In this document: piece by piece, positions 53,937-60,821 of the stretch | Layout of the letters: each line of letters opens with the position of its first letter | Numbering within the stretch: the stretch's first letter is position 1 | Assembly (NCBI RefSeq): GCF_900103405.1 | Contig: NZ_FNHX01000012.1 | Location: forward strand, 52,478-116,477 | DNA length: 64,000 bases | From: Polaromonas sp. JS666 | GTDB taxonomy: Bacteria > Pseudomonadota > Gammaproteobacteria > Burkholderiales > Burkholderiaceae_C | Direction: 5' to 3' | Translations under genes and position numbers: made by a program | Notes under the pieces: generated by a model | Seen by the model: the letters and a program-made list of their open reading frames with translations, nothing else | Database searches by the model: none | Told to the model about the DNA's origin: nothing

Positions 53937-54965
53937 ATGAGTTCATCCCACGACAATCCCACCCCACCGCCGGACCGGCCGGACCCGCTGCAGCCGGCGC
54001 GCGAGGCCCGGCAGTCCTCGCCCGCGGAAATCGCCAGCCTGGAGTTCAAGGCCAGGCTGCTGCTGCTTTTTATGCTGCTGCTGGTGTGCGGCTCGGCGCT
54101 GTATGTGATGTATGCGCGCGGCGCGTTTGAGTCCACCCAGCGCCTGGTGCTGATCGCCGACGATTCCGACGGTGTGGTGGTAGGCATGGACCTGACGTTT
54201 TCGGGTTTCCCCATAGGCCGGGTCAACCGCGTGGAACTGGCGCAGGACGGCAAGGCCCGCATCCTGGTCGACGTGGCCGCCAAGGACGCCCACTGGCTGC
54301 GCACCAGCAGCGTGTTCACCCTGGTGCGCGGCCTGGTCGGCGGCACCGCCATACGCGCCTACACCGGGCTGCTGAACGACCCGCCGCTGCCCGAGGGCGC
54401 GGAGCGCACCGTGCTGCTGGGCGACGCGGCCGCCGAGGTGCCCAAGGTGATCGCCGCGGCCAAGGACCTGATCGAAAACCTCAACACCCTGACCGGCGAG
54501 GGCGGCTCGGTGGGCGCCAGCCTGGCCAACCTGAAAACCCTGACCGACAGGCTCAATGGCCCGGGTGGCGCGCTCACGGTGTTGCTGGGCAGCGAGGCCG
54601 AGGCCAAAAAATTCGCCGCCACGCTGGACCGCACGAATGCCTTGCTCACCAAGCTGGACGGCCTGGCCGCCAAGACCGACACCCAGGTCTTCGGCGACAA
54701 GGGCCTGATGCCCGAAACCCGGGCCACCGTGGTGCAGCTCAACACCATGCTGGGCGAGGCCCGCACCAGCCTCAAAAAGGTCGACGCGCTGCTGCAGGAC
54801 GCCCAGGCTGTGACGCGCAACGCCAAGGACGCCACGGCCGACCTGGGCGCGCTGCGCGCCGACGTGGAAGCCAGCCTGCGCAAGGTGGAAGGCCTGATCA
54901 ACGAGATCAGCCGCAAATGGCCTTTTGCCAAGGATGCGAGCGAGGCGGAGATGAAACTGCCATGA
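53937..54965 (+). CDS. MlaD/MCE-domain substrate-binding protein
   Basis: 342 residues. One membrane helix (about 38-58) anchors it. The MCE domain (about 65-155) has GVVVGMDLTFSGFPIGRVNRVEL and TPxxx-like GLVGGTAIRAYTG. A helical/coiled C-terminal tail (about 170-335) is rich in leucine heptads (NLKTLTDRLN, ALLTKLDGLAAK), as in MlaD/PqiB-like needle proteins. It carries phospholipid or sterol-like lipids between membranes. The final bases overlap the lipoprotein gene (ATGA). Confidence 0.9.
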   Translation: MSSSHDNPTPPPDRPDPLQPAREARQSSPAEIASLEFKARLLLLFMLLLVCGSALYVMYARGAFESTQRLVLIADDSDGVVVGMDLTFSGFPIGRVNRVELAQDGKARILVDVAAKDAHWLRTSSVFTLVRGLVGGTAIRAYTGLLNDPPLPEGAERTVLLGDAAAEVPKVIAAAKDLIENLNTLTGEGGSVGASLANLKTLTDRLNGPGGALTVLLGSEAEAKKFAATLDRTNALLTKLDGLAAKTDTQVFGDKGLMPETRATVVQLNTMLGEARTSLKKVDALLQDAQAVTRNAKDATADLGALRADVEASLRKVEGLINEISRKWPFAKDASEAEMKLP

Positions 54966-55636
54966 ACACCACCGCCACAAAACTTGCCGCATTGCTGATG
55001 GCCGCCGGGCTGCTGGCCGGCTGTTCCAGCGGCCCACGTGCGCCCGACTGGCAGCTCGAAGCCAAGGGCTCGATGGACCGTTCCGTTGCCGCCTATATGG
55101 AAGGTAACAGCCGCGTCGAGACGGCCGAGCTGGAGCGCGCGCGCGGCCAGCTCACACGCTCGGGCCGCGCCGACCTGCTGGCCACGGCCGAGCTGCTGCA
55201 CTGCGCGACGCGCGTCGCCAGCCTGGTGCTGGACGAGCCCTGCAGCGGCTTTGAAAAGCTGCGGCCAGACGCCACCGAGGCGCAACGTGCCTACGCCGAT
55301 TACCTCAAGGGCCGGGTGCAGCCGCAGGGCATTGCACTGCTGCCTGAAACGCAGCGCGCCGCCGCGGCCGGCAATGCGGGCGCCCTGGACGGCATCACCG
55401 ATCCTTTGTCCAGGCTGGTGGCGGCCGGTGTGCTGCTGCAAACCGGCAAGGCCAGCCCGGCCGTGATCCGCCAGGCGATAGACACCGCCTCGGCCCAGGG
55501 CTGGCGGCGCCCGCTGCTGGCCTGGCTGGGCGTGGAGCTGCGCCGGGTGGAGCAGGGCGGTGATGCCGACCAAGCCGACCGCCTGCGCCGCCGCATTGAG
55601 CTGACACAAAACATGCCCGCCCCAGTGAAGCCATGA
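54962..55636 (+). CDS. Uncharacterised lipoprotein of the MCE operon
   Basis: 224 residues from the ATG overlapping the mlaD-like stop. A lipobox LLAGCSS (Cys at about 20) after a hydrophobic leader marks an outer-membrane lipoprotein. The rest is Ala/Leu/Glu-rich and helical, suggesting a TPR-like solenoid. It is not recognisably the PqiC/DUF330 lipoprotein usually found here. Coupling to the MCE gene suggests an outer-membrane docking role (inference). Confidence 0.75.
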   Translation: MNTTATKLAALLMAAGLLAGCSSGPRAPDWQLEAKGSMDRSVAAYMEGNSRVETAELERARGQLTRSGRADLLATAELLHCATRVASLVLDEPCSGFEKLRPDATEAQRAYADYLKGRVQPQGIALLPETQRAAAAGNAGALDGITDPLSRLVAAGVLLQTGKASPAVIRQAIDTASAQGWRRPLLAWLGVELRRVEQGGDADQADRLRRRIELTQNMPAPVKP

Positions 55637-55646
55637 GGAAAACACC

Positions 55647-55952
55647 GTGAGTTACCGGCTCAGGCTGTACGCCTATGAAGATGCCTCCGAAGGAGAGCTG
55701 CAGGCGGCCGAGCAGCGCTTTCGCGCGGCGCTGGAGGACGCGCTGGGCCATGAAAGCCTGGTGCTGCCGGTCTACAACGCCTATATGCGGCTGGTCGCGA
55801 CCTATGGCGAGTCGCCGGCGGAAGACGTGCTGTCGACCGATGAACTGGAGATCTTCAGCCAGTGGCAGGCGGCGGAGCTGGCGGCCGTGACGGCCGCGCT
55901 GGGCCCGCACCGCTATATGGGCGATGCGCAGTTCGAGATTCGCCCGGCGTAG
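55647..55952 (+). CDS. Small conserved-looking protein downstream of the MCE lipoprotein
   Basis: 101 residues from the GTG at 55647, ten bases after the lipoprotein stop. Acidic and helical (GELQAAEQRFRAALEDALG), with no signal peptide or membrane helix. I do not recognise it. Its position makes it the fourth gene of the MCE operon. Confidence 0.65.
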   Translation: MSYRLRLYAYEDASEGELQAAEQRFRAALEDALGHESLVLPVYNAYMRLVATYGESPAEDVLSTDELEIFSQWQAAELAAVTAALGPHRYMGDAQFEIRPA

Positions 55953-55957
55953 ACCGG

Positions 55958-56197
55958 TCAGGGTGAGCGGCTAAGACGCGGCGAGGCCAGTGCCTGCAAC
56001 TGGTCCGAGATCGCCGTCTCCACGCCCGGGAGCTGCTTGAACATCTGTGCTTTTTCAAGCGTGGCGTGCAGCTGCCGCAAATCCTTGCTGCTGGTGGTGG
56101 CCTTGATCTGGGCGATGGCCGCCGTCGTGTTGCCGCTTTTGAGCACCGCCAGCATTTTGCTGACCCATTCGCTGGCGGCCGGTCGTTTCTGGTTCAT
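55958..56197 (-). CDS. Small hypothetical helical protein
   Basis: 79 residues from the ATG at 56197 (complement). Lys/Gln/Ala-rich and helical (WVSKMLAVLKSGNTTAAIAQIKATTSSKDLRQLHATLEKAQM), without a signal peptide. The longer forms reading back to 56488 would overlap the NTF2 gene and are rejected. Codon use looks normal, but it has no recognised family, so confidence is moderate. Confidence 0.55.
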   Translation of the reverse strand: MNQKRPAASEWVSKMLAVLKSGNTTAAIAQIKATTSSKDLRQLHATLEKAQMFKQLPGVETAISDQLQALASPRLSRSP

Positions 56198-56330
56198 GCG
56201 GGCATTGTAGGGTTGGCCCGGAAAGCCGCGGGCTTGACCTTGAGTGCACTCTAGGATTTTTAATGCCTCCAAGCCCTCGCAGCCTGCCGGGCCCCACGCC
56301 CGGTGCGACGGGCATTCCAGGAGATTCCTC

Positions 56331-56783
56331 ATGAGCACAGCATCCACCCCCTCCATTACCTCGGCCAACAAGGAGCGCATACGGCAGGTCATGGCCGAAC
56401 TGGACAAAGGCAACGGCAAGCCCTTTATCGAAGCCATGGCCGACGATGTTTCGTGGACCATTCCCGGAGACACGCCATGGTCGCGCACCTACGGCGGCAA
56501 GCAGGCGGTCCTGCAGGAACTGCTGCGGCCTGTGTATGCCCAATTCGCCACGCCTTACTTCAGCACCACGCGCCGTGTGATGGCGGACGGCGACATGGTC
56601 GTCATCGAATTCGACGGGCGGGTCACCACCAAGGCAGGCAAGGCCTACAACAACCGGTATTGCTATGTTTGCCGCATGGAGGGCGGGCGGATCAAGGACC
56701 TGGTGGAGTACTTCGACACCGCGCTGGTGAACTCGGCGCTCGATGCCCCGTCCCCGGCCCATGCATCGGAACTTGCCGCCTGA
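56331..56783 (+). CDS. SnoaL/NTF2-fold protein
   Basis: 150 residues from the ATG at 56331, preceded by AGGAG. The single cone-shaped fold of SnoaL-like proteins is seen in NKERIRQVMAELDKGNGKPFIEAMADDVSWTIPGDTPWSRTYGGKQAV and VEYFDTALV. Members bind small hydrophobic ligands or act as isomerases or hydrolases; the ligand is unknown. It is 23 bases before the merR gene and probably shares its transcript. Confidence 0.82.
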   Translation: MSTASTPSITSANKERIRQVMAELDKGNGKPFIEAMADDVSWTIPGDTPWSRTYGGKQAVLQELLRPVYAQFATPYFSTTRRVMADGDMVVIEFDGRVTTKAGKAYNNRYCYVCRMEGGRIKDLVEYFDTALVNSALDAPSPAHASELAA

Positions 56784-56806
56784 GGCGCAACTTCATACAG
56801 TGGCGC

Positions 56807-57262
56807 ATGGCTGAAACCTTTTTGATCGGGCAACTCGCCGAGCGCACAGGGCGCAGCGTGCACACCATACGCTGGTACGAGGCGCAGGGCCTGATCCCCG
56901 GCGTGGCGCGCGACGGCGGGCGCCGCCGCGTCTACGGCGAGCTGCACATCAGCTGGCTGGACTTGATGGACAGGCTGCGGCGCACCGGCATGTCAATTGC
57001 CGAAATGCGCGAATACACCACGCTGGTCAAGCAGGGCCGCAGCACCCTGGCCAAGCGGCAGGCGCTGCTGCGGGCGCACCGTGAGCAGGTCAAGGACATG
57101 ATTGCCGAGTGGCAACTGGCGCTCAAGCTGCTGGACAGCAAGATCGATTTCTACGACGAATGGGTAGCTTCGGGCAAACGGCCGGTACTGAAGGTGGTGG
57201 AGGGCTCTGCCGCGCTCTCATCCCGGCCCAAGGCAAAGCCGCGCCGGCCCCTGAAGGCCTAA
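56807..57262 (+). CDS. MerR-family transcription regulator
   Basis: 151 residues. The N-terminal MerR winged helix is FLIGQLAERTGRSVHTIRWYEAQGLIPGVARDGGRRRVYGELHISWLDLMDRLRRTGMSI (residues 4-62), followed by a long dimerisation helix (about 75-115). There is no Cys pair of metal sensors. The C-terminus is basic (KPRRPLKA). It lies behind the SnoaL-like gene. Its stop codon overlaps the convergent tetR stop (CTAA). Confidence 0.92.
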   Translation: MAETFLIGQLAERTGRSVHTIRWYEAQGLIPGVARDGGRRRVYGELHISWLDLMDRLRRTGMSIAEMREYTTLVKQGRSTLAKRQALLRAHREQVKDMIAEWQLALKLLDSKIDFYDEWVASGKRPVLKVVEGSAALSSRPKAKPRRPLKA

Positions 57263-57819
57263 CCGGCGGGAAGCTCCAGCGCATCGAGCAGCAGGCGCAA
57301 GCCGGCCAGCGCTGCTTCGCCGCCTTCCATCTGCGCCCGCACGATGGCGCCGTCCACGGCCAGCGCCGCCGCGCTGGCGACAGCTTGCTGGCGCGGGCCG
57401 GCCGGCAGCAGGCCGGCAATGGCTTGGCGCATCTCGTTTTTGTGGTTCTGCACGATCTGCGCGACGCCGGGCAGGGCGCCCGCCTCGGCCATGGCATTGA
57501 TGAAGGCGCAGCCGCGAAACAGCGGGTCGGCAAACCATTCGGCCAGCGCGGGCACGAGCGGCGCCAGGCCGCCGCCGGCTGTTGCGCCGTGCCGCCCCAG
57601 GGCATCGACAAACCAGGCCATCCAGCGCTCGTGGCGGTAGTCCAGGAAGGTGCGTATCAGCTCGTCCTTGCTCGGAAAGCAGCGGTAGAAAGTGAGCTTG
57701 GCCACGCCCGACTCGGCAATGATGCGGTCTATACCGGTGGCGCGCAGGCCGTCGCGGTAGAACAGGTCGTGCGCGGTCAGCAGGATGCGCTCGCGCGGGG
57801 AGGGGGCTGAGACGTCCAT
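57259..57819 (-). CDS. TetR-family repressor
   Basis: 186 residues. The HTH is ERILLTAHDLFYRDGLRATGIDRIIAESGVAKLTFYRCFPSKDELI (residues 9-54) followed by a helical ligand domain with the TetR_C-like WFADPLFRGCAFINAMAE segment. It is divergent from the DUF1348 gene with two operators between them, so it very likely represses both. The ligand is unknown; related TetR members respond to small organic molecules. Confidence 0.93.
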   Translation of the reverse strand: MDVSAPSPRERILLTAHDLFYRDGLRATGIDRIIAESGVAKLTFYRCFPSKDELIRTFLDYRHERWMAWFVDALGRHGATAGGGLAPLVPALAEWFADPLFRGCAFINAMAEAGALPGVAQIVQNHKNEMRQAIAGLLPAGPRQQAVASAAALAVDGAIVRAQMEGGEAALAGLRLLLDALELPAG

Positions 57820-57828
57820 GGCCTGATT

Positions 57829-57884
57829 GTAGACAAGTCTGTCTACTTGTGCCAGAATTTCGGCAGGTAGACAGACTTGTCTAC
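57829..57884. promoter_or_regulatory. Twin TetR operators, exact reverse complements
   Basis: Site A is GTAGACAAGTCTGTCTAC (57829-57846). Site B is GTAGACAGACTTGTCTAC (57867-57884), the exact reverse complement of site A. They are 20 bases apart (38 start to start) in the tetR/DUF1348 divergent promoter. The half-sites GTAGAC...GTCTAC form a near-palindrome in each. Confidence 0.88.
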
Positions 57885-57919
57885 TCTTCTATCCCCACCA
57901 CCCTTCAAAGGATGCCTCC

Positions 57920-58387
57920 ATGGAAACCCGGCCGCCGCTCCCGCCCTTCACCCACGACACCGCCGTGCAGAAAGTCCGCGCCGCCGAAGACGGCTGGAAC
58001 ACGCGTGACCCGCAGCGCGTGTCGCTGGCCTACACCGCGCAAAGCCGCTGGCGCAACCGCGCCGAGTTCGTCACCGGCCGCGAGGAAATCGTCGGCCTGC
58101 TGTCGCGCAAATGGGCGCGCGAGCTGGACTACCGCCTGATCAAGGAGCTGTGGGCCTTCGGCGGTAACCGCATTGCGGTGCGTTTTGCCTACGAGTGGCA
58201 TGACGATGCCGGCAACTGGTTCCGCTCCTACGGCAATGAAAACTGGGAGTTTGACGAGATAGGCCTGATGGCGGTGCGCCACGCCAGCATCAACGACCTG
58301 CCCATCAAGGCGGCGGAGCGCAAGTTTCACTGGCCGCTGGGGCGCCGGCCCGACGACCACCCGAGCCTGAGCGACCTTGGCTTGTGA
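57920..58387 (+). CDS. DUF1348 NTF2-like protein
   Basis: 155 residues and full length for DUF1348. Strong family signatures: RPPLPPFTHDTAVQKVRAAEDGWNTRDP, LAYTAQSRWRNRAEFVTGREEI, KWARELDYRLIKELWAFGGNRIAVRFAYEWHDDAGNWFRSYGNENWEFDEIGLM and ASINDLPI. Function unknown. It is the probable target of the divergent TetR repressor. It is the second NTF2-fold gene within 2 kb (see 56331-56783), but not similar in sequence. Confidence 0.95.
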   Translation: METRPPLPPFTHDTAVQKVRAAEDGWNTRDPQRVSLAYTAQSRWRNRAEFVTGREEIVGLLSRKWARELDYRLIKELWAFGGNRIAVRFAYEWHDDAGNWFRSYGNENWEFDEIGLMAVRHASINDLPIKAAERKFHWPLGRRPDDHPSLSDLGL

Positions 58388-58502
58388 AGGGATGGGGGCG
58401 GGGCTGTAGAATCCGTGTCCCCCATGCGCACCGTGTTGTCGCTGCGTGACCTGAATTTGCCCCCGGCCTGCCGTCGGGGCGCCTGACCCGAGTGATCCCG
58501 CT

Positions 58503-59027
58503 TTGACTGACTCCCACACCCCGCCGGCCGGCCCGGACCACGAATCCCCCCACGACGAGCAGCCCGTTCTCCAGGAGCCGCGGCTTTGGCGCGGCGACGG
58601 CTGGACGGCCAAGGTCATCAAGAACGAGGACGACGACGGCTGGGCCGTCGCCATGATCAAGGACGGCGAGCCCGAGCCCGCGCTGGTCGGCCCCTGGACC
58701 ATGGGGCGCGACAAGAAAAATCCCAAGCCGCTGGACGGCCCCGCCTTCAGCACGCTGGTGAAGACCGCCTCGGAGTTCGTGCGCAGGCACGAGCAGCAGC
58801 TGCATGCCACGCTGCACCAGAGCATCACGGTGACTGCCCATGCGGCGCGTGTCACGGTAACGCTGGACATCGTTCCCGATGAGGACAACCCGCACGGGCT
58901 GCTCAGCGCCGCCGACGAGGCCGGTGAACAACTGGCGCAGGTGCGCGTGGCGCCGTCCTTCAAGCTCAATCGCGCCAGCGCCGTGGCCTGGGCTGAAAGC
59001 GGCTTTGCCAAGCCGGCCGGCCGGTGA
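58503..59027 (+). CDS. Uncharacterised protein translationally coupled to the YegD-like Hsp70
   Basis: 174 residues starting with TTG at 58503. No signal peptide or membrane helix. The N-terminal 30 residues are acidic and low complexity; the core has WRGDGWTAKVIKNEDDDGWAVAMIKDGEPEPALVGPWTMGRDKKNPKPLD and TLVKTASEFVRRHEQQLHATLHQSITV. I do not recognise a known family. The stop overlaps the Hsp70 start (GTGA), a strong sign of a functional link. Confidence 0.75.
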   Translation: MTDSHTPPAGPDHESPHDEQPVLQEPRLWRGDGWTAKVIKNEDDDGWAVAMIKDGEPEPALVGPWTMGRDKKNPKPLDGPAFSTLVKTASEFVRRHEQQLHATLHQSITVTAHAARVTVTLDIVPDEDNPHGLLSAADEAGEQLAQVRVAPSFKLNRASAVAWAESGFAKPAGR

Positions 59028-60280
59028 GCGCGCCCCAGGCCTGCGGCATAGACTTCGGCACCTCCAATTCGACGGCGGGCTGGGTCCGGCCCGGCTTGCC
59101 CGCGCTGCTGCCGCTCGAAGGCGGCAAACCGACGCTGCCTTCCGTGGTGTTTTTCCATGCCGAGGACGAGCATGTGAGCTACGGCCGCGCGGCGCTGGCC
59201 GACTACCTGGCCGGTTACGAAGGGCGCTTGATGCGCTCGCTCAAAAGCCTGCTGGGCACGGCCATGATCGACGACCACACGGAGGTCGGCGGCCGCGCGC
59301 TGCCGTTTCGGGTGCTGCTGGCGCAGTTCATCGGCGAGCTCAAGCACCGCGCCGAAAAAGCCGCAGACCAGTCCTTCAGCCAGGCGGTGCTGGGCCGGCC
59401 GGTGTTCTTCGTGGACGACGACCCGCAAGCCGACAAGAAGGCCGAAAACACCCTGGCCGAGATCGCCCACGCGGTCGGCCTCAAAGACATCGCCTTCCAG
59501 TATGAGCCCATCGCGGCGGCCTTCGACTACGAGTCGCAGATCCGCCGCGAAGAACTGGTGCTGGTGGTGGACATCGGCGGGGGAACCTCGGACTTCGCGC
59601 TGGTGCGCCTGTCGCCGGAGCGCGCGCAAAAGGCCGAGCGGCGGGACGACATCCTGGCCAGCGGCGGCGTGCACATAGGCGGCACCGACTTCGATAAATA
59701 CCTGAGCCTGGCCAGCGTCATGCCCACACTGGGCCTGGGCAGCCGGCTGGTCAGCGGGCTGGAGGTGCCCTCGGCCCAGTACTTCAACCTCGCGACCTGG
59801 CACACCATCAATCAGGTCTACAGCAAAAAATCCTGGACGCAGATCAGCGACATACGGCGCGGTGCGGTCGACAAGGACAAGCTGGACCGCCTGCAGAACC
59901 TGGTGCGCGAACGTGCCGGCCACTGGCTGGCAATGCAGGTCGAGGCGGCCAAGATCACGCTGTCCGACGCGCCCGAGGCCATCATGGACCTGGGCCGCAT
60001 CGCCCCCGGCGAGACCCTCACCTTGCACCGGCCCGATTTTGATGGCGCCATCGGCGAGCTTGTGGGCACGGTGTCGCGCACCGTCCTGGGCTTGCTCAAG
60101 GACGCCGGTGTCGACCCGGACGCCATAGACACCGTGTTCTTCACTGGCGGCTCCAGCGGCGTGCCCCTGCTGCGTGAGCAGATTTCCGCCTTGCTGCCGC
60201 AGGCGCGCAGCGTGGAGGGCGACCGCTTCGGCAGCATTGGCGCGGGGCTGGCGCTCGATGCGCTGCGCAAGTTCGGCTAG
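59024..60280 (+). CDS. YegD-like short Hsp70 family ATPase
   Basis: 418 residues from a GTG. Actin/Hsp70 ATPase motifs: phosphate 1 CGIDFGTSNSTAGWV (7-21), phosphate 2 LVLVVDIGGGTSDFALVRL (about 177-195) and adenosine DTVFFTGGSSGVPLLREQIS. The family sequence HxGGTDFDKYLSL lies between. The C-terminal peptide-binding domain of DnaK is missing, as in E. coli YegD. No DnaJ or GrpE lies nearby. The partner gene just upstream may be its cofactor or client. Confidence 0.9.
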   Translation: MSAPQACGIDFGTSNSTAGWVRPGLPALLPLEGGKPTLPSVVFFHAEDEHVSYGRAALADYLAGYEGRLMRSLKSLLGTAMIDDHTEVGGRALPFRVLLAQFIGELKHRAEKAADQSFSQAVLGRPVFFVDDDPQADKKAENTLAEIAHAVGLKDIAFQYEPIAAAFDYESQIRREELVLVVDIGGGTSDFALVRLSPERAQKAERRDDILASGGVHIGGTDFDKYLSLASVMPTLGLGSRLVSGLEVPSAQYFNLATWHTINQVYSKKSWTQISDIRRGAVDKDKLDRLQNLVRERAGHWLAMQVEAAKITLSDAPEAIMDLGRIAPGETLTLHRPDFDGAIGELVGTVSRTVLGLLKDAGVDPDAIDTVFFTGGSSGVPLLREQISALLPQARSVEGDRFGSIGAGLALDALRKFG

Positions 60281-60371
60281 CAGCCGCCCGTTTCAGGCCG
60301 TGTCGTGCGGCCGACCGGGACTGGATGCCCAGCTGGAGTTTCCCCAATTTTCGGTTTTAGGAGAGGAAGAG

Positions 60372-60466
60372 ATATTTAACTATCTTTTTTGAATAAAAAG
60401 ATAGTTAAATATTGTTTTTAATCTCGAAAATAGATAAAATACTATCGTTCATATAAAAAACGATAG
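60372..60466. promoter_or_regulatory. hipBA promoter with two equally spaced operators
   Basis: Operator 1 is an 18-bp perfect inverted repeat (60372-60389 and 60395-60412) with core CTATC (60380-60384) and GATAG (60400-60404). Operator 2 has CTATCGTT (60442-60449) and AACGATAG (60459-60466), with core CTATC at 60442-60446 and GATAG at 60462-60466. Both cores are CTATC-N15-GATAG, 62 bases apart. Between them TTGTTT (60412-60417) and TAAAAT (60435-60440), 17-base spacer, form a likely promoter. Confidence 0.85.
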
Positions 60467-60476
60467 CATTCTATTT

Positions 60477-60821
60477 ATGAAAACAATGTCGGAAATGGCG
60501 ATCCTCCTTGAAGTGGAGCGGCAGCGCCTGATGCTGGATTACCAGGTCCTGGCTGAAAGGACGGGCCTTACGCCCCTGGCGGTGCGCAATGTGCTCCAGG
60601 GGCGCAGCGCGCCGCGCATCACCACCTTGATGGCGATTGCCGACCAACTGGGGCTGGAGGTGCTGCTGTTGCCCAAGGTGGTGGCCGCCGGCCTGCAGCC
60701 GTACAGCGTCCAGGAGCCCGCGCCGCCCGCTTTGTCGCGGGTGGACCGCATCGTGGCCGAGACCTCGCAGCTCGCTGCTGCTGCCGCAGGCGCAAAGAAG
60801 GCCAAGGGTGAGCGGCCATGA
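60477..60821 (+). CDS. hipB: HipB-like antitoxin (XRE-type HTH)
   Basis: 114 residues from the ATG at 60477; internal Met codons at 60486 and 60495 are possible. The HTH is seen in MLDYQVLAERTGLTPLAVRNVLQGRSAPRITTLMAIADQLGLEVLLLP (about 18-65). The C-terminal part is Pro/Ala-rich and may insert into HipA. No Shine-Dalgarno sequence precedes the start, so translation may be inefficient or begin at a later Met. The stop overlaps the hipA start (ATGA). It should repress its own promoter through the two operators. Confidence 0.88.
   Translation: MKTMSEMAILLEVERQRLMLDYQVLAERTGLTPLAVRNVLQGRSAPRITTLMAIADQLGLEVLLLPKVVAAGLQPYSVQEPAPPALSRVDRIVAETSQLAAAAAGAKKAKGERP

Noticed and set aside
55958..56488. 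176-codon form of the small hypothetical gene
   Set aside because: The upstream part lies opposite the SnoaL-like gene and its promoter; the ATG at 56197 is sufficient.
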